Part shown: in pieces, positions 18,975 to 27,566 of the stretch
Layout of the letters: each line of letters begins with the position of its first letter
Position numbering within the stretch: the first letter of the stretch is position 1
Source: Myxococcus stipitatus
GTDB lineage: Bacteria; Myxococcota; Myxococcia; Myxococcales; Myxococcaceae
Assembly (NCBI RefSeq): GCF_021412625.1
Contig: NZ_JAKCFI010000010.1
Coordinates: forward strand, 124,001-188,000
Reading direction: 5' to 3'
DNA: 64,000 bases
Position numbers and translations under genes: made by a program
The notes under the pieces: generated by a model
Told to the model about the DNA's origin: nothing
What the model saw: only the letters and a program-made list of their open reading frames with translations
The model's database searches: none

Positions 18975-20738
18975 TCAGCGGCCCGCCGTCAGGCCCGTGG
19001 GCGCGGTGGCGGTGCGCAGCACGGGGTAGACGCGCAGGCGCGTGTCGCGGGCGGGGTGACGCTCGTAGAAGAAGCGCAGGCGGGCGCGCGCGTCCTTGGC
19101 GAAGGCGGGGTCCTTCAGCTTCGCGTCCCACTCGGCCTTCACGGCGGCGTCCTTGGCGAGCAGCTCGCGGGCGAAGGGCTCCAGCACGTAGTCCTCGACG
19201 TACTCCTTCTGCTCGAAGTGGGCGTTGAAGAAGCCCCACGCCAGCAGCGAGTCCGGCGCGGAGGGCTCGAACAGGTGCGCCACCAGCTCCACGCCCGGCT
19301 GGGCCGTGGGGACGTAGAGGGTGCCCGCGGGCAGCTCCTGGGTCTGCTTCTCCCAGGCGCCCTTGACGGTGAGCATCTGGTGGCCCTCGTTGGGCTGGGC
19401 GCCCCACTTCGCCTCGGTGGCGCGGAAGACCTCCACGTCGGCGGCGGGGGTCGCGCGCGACAGGCGCTGGAAGCGCAGACCGTGGGTGGTGAGCTTCTCC
19501 GCCACCCAGGCGGCGTGGGCGGGGGGCACCAGGTAGCCGCCCGCGGGGACGGTGGTGGTGAGGGCCGGCGTCAGCTCGCTGAAGTAGGGCACCTTCCAGA
19601 TTTGGGGCTTGGAGTCGTCGTAGCGAATCCAGGTCTGCCCGGAGACGTCGGAGGGGCCGCGCTCGTAGGCGTAGCCGCGGAAGTCGAGGGTCTGCTTCTT
19701 GTCCGTGTTCTTCCAGGCGAGGACGACCTCGCGCGTCTGGCCGGAGGTGGCCTGGGCGTCGGTGTCCTTCAGCGCGGACAGCAGCGCGGCGCCATCGCGG
19801 GCGACCAGGCGCAGCAGGCCCGCCACGACGTCGCGCGTGGCCTTCACGCGCTCGGCATAGGGCTTCCAGGAGTGGGTCTCCACCAGCACGCCGAAGCGGT
19901 GGTGGACGGCGGCGTACGCGTGGCTCATGCGCGGGGGCGGCACGCCGTAGGCGAAGCCAGAGGTCGGGTCGTCCTCCTGGAGGAAGGAGGGGTAGAAGGC
20001 GAGGGGCTGGTGTCCTTGGGTCTCCAGCTCCTGGAACAGCTCCTGGCGCAGCTTCACGCCCAGCTCGCGCAGCTTCTCCGGGCCGGTCTGCTGGGGCTCG
20101 ATGCCGACGGCGACGTCGGGCTCGAACTTGGCGCCGTCGGTGACGTGCAGGTCCGCGTAGACGACGGGGTCCCACGCGTGCAGGTAGCGCAGCAGGGCCA
20201 CCATCTCCGGGGCGTCGGCCTTCACGTAGTCGCGGTTGAGGTTGAGGTTGTGCCCGGTGACGCGCCAGCCCATCTCCTCGGGGCCCACCTGGTTGGGGCG
20301 GTTGTTGGGGCCGAAGCGCTCGTGGCCGTCCACGTTGAAGACGGGGACGAAGACGGCGGTGACGCCCTTGAGGACGCCGGGCAGCGCCTTGCCCGTGAGC
20401 ATGTCGCGCAGGAGCCAGAAGCCCGCGTCCTTGCCGTCGATTTCTCCGGCGTGGATGCCGCCCTGGAAGAAGACGACGGGGCGCGCCTTCTTCTTCGCGG
20501 CGGTGGGGGTGAGCACGCCGTCCGCGCTGGCGATGAGCGCGAGCATGGGCCGGCCCTCCGGGCTGGTGCCGAAGGTCTCGCAGCGGGCCTTGCCGGGGAA
20601 GGACTTCACGAAGGCGCGGCAGAGCGACTCGACCTCCGGGTAGCGGCCGGTGCGCGTCCAGCCGCTGGCTTCGGACACGGTCGTGAGGGGAGCGGGCGCC
20701 TGGGTGAGCGCCAGGGAGAGTGCGGTGGCGAGGAGCAT
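18975..20738 (-). CDS. Exported zinc carboxypeptidase-like protein, M14 family
   Basis: A 587-residue protein with a short signal peptide (residues 1-16) predicting export. Zinc ligands are visible: GGIHAGEIDGKD gives His96 and Glu99, and DLHVTDG supplies His198. VETHSWKPY near residue 283 carries the likely catalytic Glu. The first 350 residues therefore form the M14 peptidase domain and the last 200 an accessory domain of unknown type. M14 members of this layout remove C-terminal residues from peptides or act on peptidoglycan peptides; the substrate cannot be deduced. The gene ends against the terminator at 18922 and starts 32 bp from the end of the next minus-strand gene, so the two may share a transcript. 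Confidence 0.85.
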   Translation of the reverse strand: MLLATALSLALTQAPAPLTTVSEASGWTRTGRYPEVESLCRAFVKSFPGKARCETFGTSPEGRPMLALIASADGVLTPTAAKKKARPVVFFQGGIHAGEIDGKDAGFWLLRDMLTGKALPGVLKGVTAVFVPVFNVDGHERFGPNNRPNQVGPEEMGWRVTGHNLNLNRDYVKADAPEMVALLRYLHAWDPVVYADLHVTDGAKFEPDVAVGIEPQQTGPEKLRELGVKLRQELFQELETQGHQPLAFYPSFLQEDDPTSGFAYGVPPPRMSHAYAAVHHRFGVLVETHSWKPYAERVKATRDVVAGLLRLVARDGAALLSALKDTDAQATSGQTREVVLAWKNTDKKQTLDFRGYAYERGPSDVSGQTWIRYDDSKPQIWKVPYFSELTPALTTTVPAGGYLVPPAHAAWVAEKLTTHGLRFQRLSRATPAADVEVFRATEAKWGAQPNEGHQMLTVKGAWEKQTQELPAGTLYVPTAQPGVELVAHLFEPSAPDSLLAWGFFNAHFEQKEYVEDYVLEPFARELLAKDAAVKAEWDAKLKDPAFAKDARARLRFFYERHPARDTRLRVYPVLRTATAPTGLTAGR

Positions 20739-20769
20739 CCCCTCCCCACAGCACAGGCCCTGCTGTGTT

Positions 20770-21705
20770 TCAACCGCCGCGCAGGGTGAGCGTGCCTCCC
20801 ACCGGCAGCACGTACAGGTGTTCTCGTGACCAGCCGCGTCGGTTCCACTCGGCGTCCAGGCGGCGGGGCGGCTCGTCGAGCGGCTCGTCGGTGAGCTTGA
20901 AGGTGCCCCAGTGCATGGCGAGGAAGCGGGTGGCGCCGAGCGCCTCGAAGGCGCGCACGGCGTCCTCGGGGTTCATGTGCTGGCGGCTCATGAACCACTC
21001 CGGGTCATACGCGCCGATGGGGAGCATGGCGGCGTCGATACCCGGGAATCTCCGACCGATTTCCTGGAAGCCGTCGAACCAGGCGGTGTCGCCGGAGTGG
21101 TAGACGCGGGCGCTGGAGCCCTCGATGACGAAGCCGCCCCAGAGCATGTCGTTGGCGTCGTTGAGGCCGCGCCGGCTCCAGTGTTGCGACGGGACGTAGT
21201 GGACGGTGACGGGGCCGACCTTCGTGGACTGCCACCAGTCGAGCTCCGTGACGGCGAGGCCCGAACCCCTGAACACGGGCGTGTGGCCCAGGCCGGTGAC
21301 GACGGGCGCGCGCACGTCGCGGAGGCTGGGGAGGTCGAGGTGGTCGTAGTGGTTGTGGGAGACGAGGCTGGCGGCGATGGGAGGCAGCTTGTCGGAGGGG
21401 ACGCCGGGCGGGACGTTGCGGTGGATGACGACGTTGATGGCGTCACGCAGCACGGGGTCGACGAGGAGCGACACGCCGTCGAGCTGGACGAGCCAGCTGG
21501 CGTGGCCGAGCCAGGTGAGCCGCGCCCCCTCTCCGGGGGCTGGCGGCGTGGCGAGCAGGGCGAGGTCCGGCTCCACGCGGGGGACCGGGGCGCGCTCCGG
21601 CGCCTTGCGACGGCGTCCGGAGAGCTTGTCGGCCACGGCCCACTTGAAGACGCTGCTGAACGGCTGCGGGCCGCTGCCATCCAGGTTCTTGAAGCGCATG
21701 GCCAT
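20770..21705 (-). CDS. Metallo-beta-lactamase-fold hydrolase (UlaG/NAPE-PLD-like)
   Basis: A 311-residue protein. The metal-binding motif HNHYDH is at 117-122 after the LGHASWLVQLDG strand, with further likely ligands in SQHWSRR, HSGDTAWFDG and AMHWGTF. This order is that of the UlaG/NAPE-phospholipase D branch. No signal peptide is seen. The ATG at 21705 has a GGAGGAG ribosome binding site about 8 nt upstream and begins MAMRFKNLDGS, which relatives share; the frame extends upstream without coding character. Hydrolysis of a phosphodiester or lactone is a family-level inference only. It diverges from the Rrf2 regulator. Confidence 0.85.
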   Translation of the reverse strand: MAMRFKNLDGSGPQPFSSVFKWAVADKLSGRRRKAPERAPVPRVEPDLALLATPPAPGEGARLTWLGHASWLVQLDGVSLLVDPVLRDAINVVIHRNVPPGVPSDKLPPIAASLVSHNHYDHLDLPSLRDVRAPVVTGLGHTPVFRGSGLAVTELDWWQSTKVGPVTVHYVPSQHWSRRGLNDANDMLWGGFVIEGSSARVYHSGDTAWFDGFQEIGRRFPGIDAAMLPIGAYDPEWFMSRQHMNPEDAVRAFEALGATRFLAMHWGTFKLTDEPLDEPPRRLDAEWNRRGWSREHLYVLPVGGTLTLRGG

Positions 21706-21806
21706 GGGGGCGTGCTCCTCCGGGTGTTCCCAGTCATGCTCGCGGCGGCGGGGATGCGCAAGGTGAATGCGGCCCCCGCGCCAACGAGGTTGGGAGCGCG
21801 AGCGGC

Positions 21807-21839
21807 TTGACTTTCGACGACTCAAGATACATTTGAAGT
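21807..21839 (+). promoter_or_regulatory. Promoter with an imperfect palindrome overlapping the -10, before the Rrf2 gene
   Basis: TTGACT (21807-21812) and TACATT (21828-21833) resemble -35 and -10 elements with a short 15-nt spacer. ACTCAAGATACATTTGAAGT (21820-21839) is an imperfect inverted repeat (ACT-CAA against TTGA-AGT). Its core AAGATACATTT differs at one position from the AAGATGCATTT half-site known for the Rrf2-family regulator NsrR. The location suggests autorepression of the gene starting at 21843. Confidence 0.5.
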
Positions 21840-21842
21840 GGC

Positions 21843-22298
21843 ATGAGACGCGACAGCAGGCTTTCGGTCGCCTTGCATGTGCTGCTGCACCTGCCGGAGC
21901 TGGGGCCGGTGGTGACGTCCGAGCAGATGGGGCGGTTGTTGAAGGCGAATCCGGTGGTCGTGCGGCGGACGATGGCGGGGCTGCGCGAGGCGGGCATCCT
22001 GCGCTCGGAGAAGGGGCATGGTGGGGGCTGGTCGTTGGCGCGGAAGCTGGAGTCGGTGACGCTGGCGGACGTGTACGAGGCGTTGGGGGCGCCGACGCTG
22101 TTCAGCATCGGGCCACGGGACGAGAGCCCCGGGTGTTTCGTCGAGCAGGCCGTCAACGGGGCGCTCGGGAAGGCGTTGGAGGACGCGGAGGCGCTCCTCC
22201 TGGCGCGGCTTCGTGGCACCACGCTGGCGGACGTCGCGGCCAGTGTCCGTCGGGATGCCGCGCGTGCTCCGAGGAGTGGTTCTCGCAGGACGTCATGA
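21843..22298 (+). CDS. Rrf2-family transcriptional regulator
   Basis: A 151-residue DNA-binding protein. The N-terminal winged helix is clear: RLSVALHVLLHL, then PVVVRRTMAGLREAGILRS as recognition helix and wing, and GHGGGWSLAR as the Gly-rich wing typical of Rrf2 proteins. Iron-sulfur members (IscR, NsrR) have three conserved Cys after the wing; here only one Cys is present (SPGCFVEQ, about residue 98), so it belongs with the non-cluster YwnA-like branch, some members of which sense electrophiles through a thiol. It starts 10 nt after its own promoter-operator. The next gene, an epoxide-hydrolase-like enzyme 58 bp downstream, is the probable target. Confidence 0.88.
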   Translation: MRRDSRLSVALHVLLHLPELGPVVTSEQMGRLLKANPVVVRRTMAGLREAGILRSEKGHGGGWSLARKLESVTLADVYEALGAPTLFSIGPRDESPGCFVEQAVNGALGKALEDAEALLLARLRGTTLADVAASVRRDAARAPRSGSRRTS

Positions 22299-22356
22299 GC
22301 AGCGAGCCGTCCGTTGGACGGTCTGTCGGCGCGCGCAGGGGCGCGGAGGTGTTCCC

Positions 22357-23313
22357 ATGTCGGAAATCACGCATCGCACGGTCGAGACGAATGGCATCCG
22401 TCTCCATGTCGCCGAGGCGGGCGAAGGCCCCCTGGTCTTGTTGCTCCATGGCTGGCCGGAGTCCTGGTACTCGTGGCGGCATCAACTGCCGGTCCTGGCG
22501 CGCGCGGGCTATCGCGTGGTCGCACCGGACGTGCGCGGGTATGGGCGCAGTGATGCGCCGCTGGAGGTCGAGGCGTACCGGATGAAGGCGCTGGTCGCGG
22601 ACTTCGTGGGGCTGCTGGACTCGCTGGGGGAGCGGACGGCGGTGGTGGTGGGGCACGACTGGGGTGCGGCGATGGCGTGGGACTGCGCCGCGCTCCATCC
22701 AGAGCGCTTCCGGGCCGTGGTGGGGATGAGCGTCCCGCACCTGGGGCGTCCGCCGCTGCCGCCGACGCAGCTGTTCCGGAAGGCCTTCGGGGACCAGTGG
22801 TTCTACATCCTGTACTTCCAGGAGCCGGGGGTCGCGGAGGCGGAGCTCGAGGCGGACATCCCGAGGACGATGCGCACGGTGCTCGCGGGGACGGCGGGCT
22901 TCGACGTGACGTCGGAGGTGGTGCGCGCGCGCAAGCCGGGGGATGAATTCCTCACGGGCGTGCCGACGCCGGAGCGTCTGCCTTCGTGGCTCACGGAGGA
23001 GGACGTCGCGTACTTCGTGGGCGAGTTCTCGCGCAGGGGTTTCCGGGGTGGGCTCAATCGCTACCGGAACATGGACCGGGACTGGGCGGAGCTGCCGGAG
23101 CTGGCGACGGTGAAGATTGAGCAGCCCGCGCTCTTCCTCGTGGGAGAGAAGGACCCGGGGCGGGCCTTCGCTCCGGTGGACCTCATGAAGCCGCTGGTGC
23201 CGAACCTCCGGGAGGTGCGGGTCCTGCCGGGGGCGGGGCACTGGATTCAGCAGGAGCGCGCGGACGAGGTGAACGCGGCGCTGCTGGAGTTCCTGGCGTC
23301 ATTGCCCGCGTGA
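22357..23313 (+). CDS. Alpha/beta hydrolase, epoxide hydrolase-like
   Basis: A 318-residue cytoplasmic enzyme. HGWPESWYSW (31-40) is the oxyanion-hole HGxP motif, GHDWGAAMAW supplies the nucleophile Asp101, and GAGHWIQQE near the C-terminus supplies the catalytic His; the charge-relay Asp is probably in EKDPGRAF. An Asp rather than Ser nucleophile marks the epoxide hydrolase/haloalkane dehalogenase branch, and HGWP favours epoxide hydrolase. The ATG at 22357 follows a GGAGGTG site. The preceding Rrf2 regulator on the same strand suggests induction by a reactive electrophile (inference). Confidence 0.87.
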   Translation: MSEITHRTVETNGIRLHVAEAGEGPLVLLLHGWPESWYSWRHQLPVLARAGYRVVAPDVRGYGRSDAPLEVEAYRMKALVADFVGLLDSLGERTAVVVGHDWGAAMAWDCAALHPERFRAVVGMSVPHLGRPPLPPTQLFRKAFGDQWFYILYFQEPGVAEAELEADIPRTMRTVLAGTAGFDVTSEVVRARKPGDEFLTGVPTPERLPSWLTEEDVAYFVGEFSRRGFRGGLNRYRNMDRDWAELPELATVKIEQPALFLVGEKDPGRAFAPVDLMKPLVPNLREVRVLPGAGHWIQQERADEVNAALLEFLASLPA

Positions 23314-23320
23314 GGGTGGG

Positions 23321-24199
23321 TCACCACGTGGGGTGGCAGAACCAGGGGCCGGAGGGGCGGCGCTGGAAGCAGCGGTGGCCCTCGTCACAGGTGTTGGGGC
23401 CGTTGGGGTCGCAGGGCTGCTTGCAGGACCAGCCGTCGCAGACGCGGCCGTGGGGGCAGGGCGGTTGTCCGTCGCCGCAGCGCTCCTCGCACTCGGACCA
23501 GATGATGCCGGGGCGTGCGGCGGCGTGGATGACTCCGCAGCGTTGCCCGTTGGGGCACGGGGTCTGCTGGCAGGTCGGGCCGTAGACCCGAGCGCAGGCG
23601 GAGGCACCTTCCTCGTGTCGGATGCAGTGCATGCCCTCGGGGCAACCCGTCTGCTCACATGAGGGGAGACAGAGCGGGGAGGGGATGTCCGGGACGCAGA
23701 AGAAGTTCGGGGGACAGGTCGCGGGCGCATCCAGCTGGCAGGGGCGTCCGCAGAAGCCGGCGGCACCGCCGCACAGCAACCCTTCTCGGCAAGCTCCTTC
23801 TCGTGAGGACGCAATCTCGACGCAGCGCTCGCCTTCGTCGCGGATGCCCAGGGGCACGCAGTAGCGCACCAGCGGCCCCTGTCCCTCGGTGGCGAGGAGG
23901 CGGCAGACCTGGCCGTCCAGGCATTGCGCGTCCGTGAGGCACTGGCTGTCGGCGCAGTACTTCGCGTGGGCACGCGTGTCGTGGAGGCAGCCCAGTCCTT
24001 CCTCGCACTCGGAGCTCTTCGAGCAATCCCGGTGGTAGGTCTGGAGCAAGGCGCGCTCATGCGTGGCGAGGACGGGGCTGATGGCTCGACCATCGATGGT
24101 TTCGGGGGCCGTCGAGCGAATCACGCCCAGCGTGACGAGGACGAGAGGGAGTGGCAGCAGCAGCGCGACCCCCGCCCCCAGATAGGCTCTCCAGCTCAT
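23321..24199 (-). CDS. Exported Cys-rich repeat protein of unknown function
   Basis: A 292-residue protein with an N-terminal membrane or signal helix (about 6-27) and about 34 cysteines afterwards. These fall into repeated units such as CSKSSECEEGLGC, CLTDAQCLDGQVC, CPEGMHC, CPNGQRC and CPHGRVC, resembling the disulfide-bonded EGF or Dickkopf-like modules common in myxobacterial surface proteins. There is no catalytic motif. It is probably anchored by the uncleaved helix with the Cys-rich part outside. Its start overlaps the stop of the small lipoprotein gene upstream in ATGA, so both are translated from one mRNA and may form a complex. Function unknown. Confidence 0.75.
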   Translation of the reverse strand: MSWRAYLGAGVALLLPLPLVLVTLGVIRSTAPETIDGRAISPVLATHERALLQTYHRDCSKSSECEEGLGCLHDTRAHAKYCADSQCLTDAQCLDGQVCRLLATEGQGPLVRYCVPLGIRDEGERCVEIASSREGACREGLLCGGAAGFCGRPCQLDAPATCPPNFFCVPDIPSPLCLPSCEQTGCPEGMHCIRHEEGASACARVYGPTCQQTPCPNGQRCGVIHAAARPGIIWSECEERCGDGQPPCPHGRVCDGWSCKQPCDPNGPNTCDEGHRCFQRRPSGPWFCHPTW

Positions 24200-24414
24200 C
24201 CGCCCTCACCACACCTTTTGCGGCAGTCCTCCTCGGCGTCCGCTCCTTCGGCGTCGCAGTACATCCGGCGCTCTTCATCGGAGCACCGCTTGGGGATGTT
24301 CTCCAGCGCGTCCCTGTGCGCCGCGCGGTCCACCAGCCCGTCACGTCGATGGACCTCGGGGCAGCCGAGCAAGACCCAGGACAGCGCACAGACACAGCCG
24401 GTCCACCATGGCAT
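24196..24414 (-). CDS. Small Cys-containing lipoprotein
   Basis: A 72-residue protein starting MPWWTGCVCALSWVLLGC. The LLGC lipobox (Cys18) predicts a lipoprotein with a mature part of about 55 residues that contains four Cys (KRCSDEE, MYCDAEG, DCRKRC) and is strongly charged. Family not recognised. The ATGA overlap with the downstream Cys-rich gene shows it is the first gene of a two-gene operon. It is short, but the coupling, lipobox and codon bias support it being real. Upstream (24415-24600) is 186 bp of intergenic DNA with no clear promoter. Confidence 0.6.
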   Translation of the reverse strand: MPWWTGCVCALSWVLLGCPEVHRRDGLVDRAAHRDALENIPKRCSDEERRMYCDAEGADAEEDCRKRCGEGG

Positions 24415-24600
24415 CGCGGCGCCCCCCGCTGAGTGACTTGACCCGGAATCCTAAAGCAGGTGGTCTGCCTCGGTGATGACCTGTGAGGTAGGAACTGGCG
24501 CCACTGTCCGCGGCCCGACACCGCGCCGTGGGGCCGCGAGACAGGGAGCGGGCGCACGAGAGGGAAGAGCGCGGCCCCGGGCTCCCGTATATAGAGCGCG

Positions 24601-26061
24601 ATGCTTCCCTCTTCCGGCTCCACCACCCGCAAGCTGCTCCTGGCCTTCGGCGCCCTGGTCGCGCTGTTCACGGCGGCCTCGGGCTTCGCGCTCGCCCGGC
24701 TGGTGGACATCCGCGACGGCTCGCACGAACTGCGCGAGGCGGGCGCCCGGGTGCGCGACACGCTGGAGCTGGCCACCGCCGTGCGCGACCAGTACGCCCA
24801 CGTCGCCCACACCATCATCCTCGGCAACGCCAGCCACGTGCGCTTCCACGAGGAGTCCCGCGCGCGCGTGGAGACCCTCACGCGCAAGCTCCGGGAGCAG
24901 GCCCAGGACGACGAGGAGCGCGCCTGGGTCGCGGACATCCAGCGCAACGGCGACGCGCTCGACCGCCTCTACCGCGACACCCTCCTGCCCGCCGTGCTGG
25001 CGAAGGACCAGGCCGCCGTCACCTCCGCCCACGGCCACGCGCTGGAGCTCGTCTCCCTCATCCAGTCGCGCGCCGAGTCCCTCGCCCAGCGCTTCGACAC
25101 CTCCATCGGCCGGTTCGAGGAACACGTCGCCTCCGTGGAGCACACCAGCTTCCGCTGGGCCCTCTTCCTGCTCGGGGGCGCCACGCTGTTCGCCGTGGGC
25201 GTGGGCATCTACATCGGCAACTCCGTCGCCCGGCCCGTGGCCCGCCTCTCCGAGGGCACCGCCCGCGTGGCGCGCGGTGAGCTCGACGCCCGCATCCCCG
25301 AGGACGACCCGGGAGAGCTGGGACAACTCGCCGCGCGCTTCAACCAGATGACCCGCGCCCTGCGCACCCACCAGGCCCAGCTCGTCCAGCACGAGAAGCT
25401 CGCCAGCGTGGGGCGGCTCGCGGCGGGCGTGGCGCACGAAATCAACAACCCGCTGGGCGTCATCCTCGGCTATGTGCGCATCCTCCAGCGCAAGGCCGAG
25501 GGCGCGCTGGCCGAGGACCTGCGGGTCGTGGAGGAGGAGGCGGTGCGCTGTCAGCAGATCGTCGAGGGGCTGCTCGACCTCTCCCGGCCGGGTCTCGGCC
25601 CCGTGGAGCGGGTGGCCCTGCGTGAGGTGTGCGAGGACGTGGTGGCCCGGCTGCGCGAATCCGAGCGGCTCGGACAGGTCGAGGTCCGCGTGGAGGGCGA
25701 GGCCACGGCGTGGGCCCAACCCCCGCGCCTGCGGCAGGTGCTCCTCAACCTGGTGAAGAACGCGACCGAGGCCGCGGGTGACGGCGGCGCCGTGGAGCTG
25801 CGCATCGAGGCCACGCGGGAAGGCGGCGCGAGCGTGGCTGTCTCGGACTCCGGTCCAGGCGTGAAGCCCGAGGACCAGCCCCGCCTGTTCGAGCCCTTCT
25901 TCACCACGCGCCCCACGGGGACGGGCCTGGGGCTCGCGGTGAGCCAGGCCATCGCGGAGGCGCACGGCGGCGACATCGTCGCGGACCAGGGGCCGCTCGG
26001 AGGCGCCCGCTTCACGCTGCGCCTGCCGCCCGCGTCACCCGCGAGGGAGGCGATGGCGTGA
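24601..26061 (+). CDS. Membrane sensor histidine kinase
   Basis: A 486-residue sensor. Membrane helices at about 11-32 and 181-206 bracket a 150-residue helical periplasmic domain. HAMP follows (about 207-262), then HisKA with the phospho-acceptor His279 in AGVAHEINNPLG, and an HATPase domain with N-box NLVKNATEAA, G1 DSGPGV and G2 GTGLGLAV. The HEINNPLG H-box is typical of kinases that pair with NtrC-type regulators. The stop overlaps the start of the next gene (GTGA), which encodes exactly such a regulator. The signal is unknown. Confidence 0.93.
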   Translation: MLPSSGSTTRKLLLAFGALVALFTAASGFALARLVDIRDGSHELREAGARVRDTLELATAVRDQYAHVAHTIILGNASHVRFHEESRARVETLTRKLREQAQDDEERAWVADIQRNGDALDRLYRDTLLPAVLAKDQAAVTSAHGHALELVSLIQSRAESLAQRFDTSIGRFEEHVASVEHTSFRWALFLLGGATLFAVGVGIYIGNSVARPVARLSEGTARVARGELDARIPEDDPGELGQLAARFNQMTRALRTHQAQLVQHEKLASVGRLAAGVAHEINNPLGVILGYVRILQRKAEGALAEDLRVVEEEAVRCQQIVEGLLDLSRPGLGPVERVALREVCEDVVARLRESERLGQVEVRVEGEATAWAQPPRLRQVLLNLVKNATEAAGDGGAVELRIEATREGGASVAVSDSGPGVKPEDQPRLFEPFFTTRPTGTGLGLAVSQAIAEAHGGDIVADQGPLGGARFTLRLPPASPAREAMA

Positions 26062-27467
26062 GCACTCCCATCCCTCCCAGTGTCCTCGTGGTGGACGACA
26101 AGGAGAACATGCGCAAGCTGTTCTCCCGCATCCTCGGAGACGCCTACGCGGTGACGGAGGCGGCGGACGGGACGCAGGCGCTCGCGCTGCTGGCCGAGCG
26201 CGACTTCGACATGGTCGTCACCGACATCCAGATGCCCGGGGCCGACGGCTTCGCGGTGCTGCGCGAGGTGAAGCGGCGCACCCCGGACACGCAGGTGGTG
26301 CTCGTCACCGCCTACGCGAGCATTCCCAAGGCGGTCGAGGCCATCAAGGAAGGCGCCTACGACTACCTCTCCAAGCCCTTCGACCCGGACGAGGTCGCGC
26401 TGGTGGTCGCGCGCGCCCTGGAGCAACGCCGCCGCAGCCGCGCCGCCGCCGGCCTCAAGGACCGCCTGGCCACCGCGCCGGACCTGCACGGCCTGCGCGG
26501 CGAGAGCCCCGCGATGCGCGCGCTGCACGGCCTGCTGACCCAGGTGGCGGCGCGCGACCTCACGGTGCTGCTCACGGGCGAGACGGGCACCGGCAAGGAG
26601 CTCGCGGCCAGGGCCGTGCACGCGGAGAGCCCTCGTCGGGCGCGGCCCTTCGTCGCGGTGAACTGCGGCGCGCTGCCCGCGGAGCTGGTGGAGAGCGAGC
26701 TGTTCGGCCACGCCAGGGGCGCCTTCACGGGGGCCACCGTGGCCAAGGCGGGCCTCTTCGAGGAGGCCCACGGCGGCACGCTCTTCCTCGACGAGATTGG
26801 CGACCTGCCGTTGCCGGTGCAGGTGAAGCTCAACCGCGCCCTCCAGGAGCGCGAGGTCCGCCGCGTGGGCACCACCGTGCCGGTCAAGGTGGACGTCCGG
26901 GTCGTGGCGGCGACGCACAGGGACCTGGCCGCGGAGGTCGCGGCGGGACGCTTCCGCGAGGACCTCTACTACCGCCTCAACGTGGTGACGGTGCGCCTGC
27001 CCGCGCTGCGCGAGCGCCGCGAGGATGTGCCGTTGCTGGCCATGCACTTCCTCGCCCGCGCGGGGCGCCCGGAGCTGGACGGCTTCACGCCCGAGGCGCT
27101 CCAGGCGCTCGCGGGCCACGCCTGGCCCGGCAACGTGCGGCAGCTGGAGAACGCGGTGGCGCGCGCGGCGGCGGTGGCGCAGGGGGCTCGGGTGACGGTG
27201 GAGGACCTCCCGCCGGAACTGGCGACCGCGAGCGCCAGCGTGCCCACGCCTCGCGCCACGGCGGAGTCACTGACGCGGCTGCCCTATCGCGAGGCGGTGG
27301 ACAGCGCGCGGGACGCCGTCTCGCGCGACTACCTCATGGCGCTGATGCGCGAGTTCGGAGGCAACGTGACCCACGCCGCCGAACGCGCCGGCATGGAGCG
27401 CGAGAGCCTCCACCGCCTGCTCAAGCGCTACGGCGTGCGCTCCGAGGACTTCAAGCGCAACGACTGA
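26058..27467 (+). CDS. NtrC-family sigma54-dependent response regulator
   Basis: A 469-residue regulator with a GTG start overlapping the kinase stop. The receiver domain (8-125) has phospho-acceptor Asp56 in VVTDIQMPG and Lys in YLSKPFD. The AAA+ domain (about 140-375) has Walker A GETGTGKE, the sigma54 contact loop GAFTGA, Walker B GTLFLDEIGDL and the arginine-finger segment REDLYYRLNV. The C-terminal Fis-type helix-turn-helix (about 425-465) has NVTHAAERAGMERESLHRLL. It should activate sigma54 promoters when phosphorylated by the preceding kinase. No target promoter is obvious nearby. Confidence 0.94.
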   Translation: MSTPIPPSVLVVDDKENMRKLFSRILGDAYAVTEAADGTQALALLAERDFDMVVTDIQMPGADGFAVLREVKRRTPDTQVVLVTAYASIPKAVEAIKEGAYDYLSKPFDPDEVALVVARALEQRRRSRAAAGLKDRLATAPDLHGLRGESPAMRALHGLLTQVAARDLTVLLTGETGTGKELAARAVHAESPRRARPFVAVNCGALPAELVESELFGHARGAFTGATVAKAGLFEEAHGGTLFLDEIGDLPLPVQVKLNRALQEREVRRVGTTVPVKVDVRVVAATHRDLAAEVAAGRFREDLYYRLNVVTVRLPALRERREDVPLLAMHFLARAGRPELDGFTPEALQALAGHAWPGNVRQLENAVARAAAVAQGARVTVEDLPPELATASASVPTPRATAESLTRLPYREAVDSARDAVSRDYLMALMREFGGNVTHAAERAGMERESLHRLLKRYGVRSEDFKRND

Positions 27468-27503
27468 GAGGGCTTCCCGGTCGGCGAACGTCGCCCCGGC
27501 CAG

Positions 27504-27529
27504 CCCAGGGGCACCGCCATGGCCCTGGG
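27504..27529. terminator. Hairpin between convergent operons
   Basis: CCCAGGG (27504-27510) pairs with CCCTGGG (27523-27529) around a 12-nt loop. It lies between the response-regulator stop (27467) and the metQ stop (27567). No clear U-tract on either strand. Confidence 0.4.
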
Positions 27530-27566
27530 TCGTCACGTTCCAGGGCCTCGAACGCGAGGGGCACCC

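Noticed and set aside
24480-24600. Possible sigma54 promoter before the histidine kinase operon
   Set aside because: A GGC-type -24 element is present but no GC at the required -12 position.
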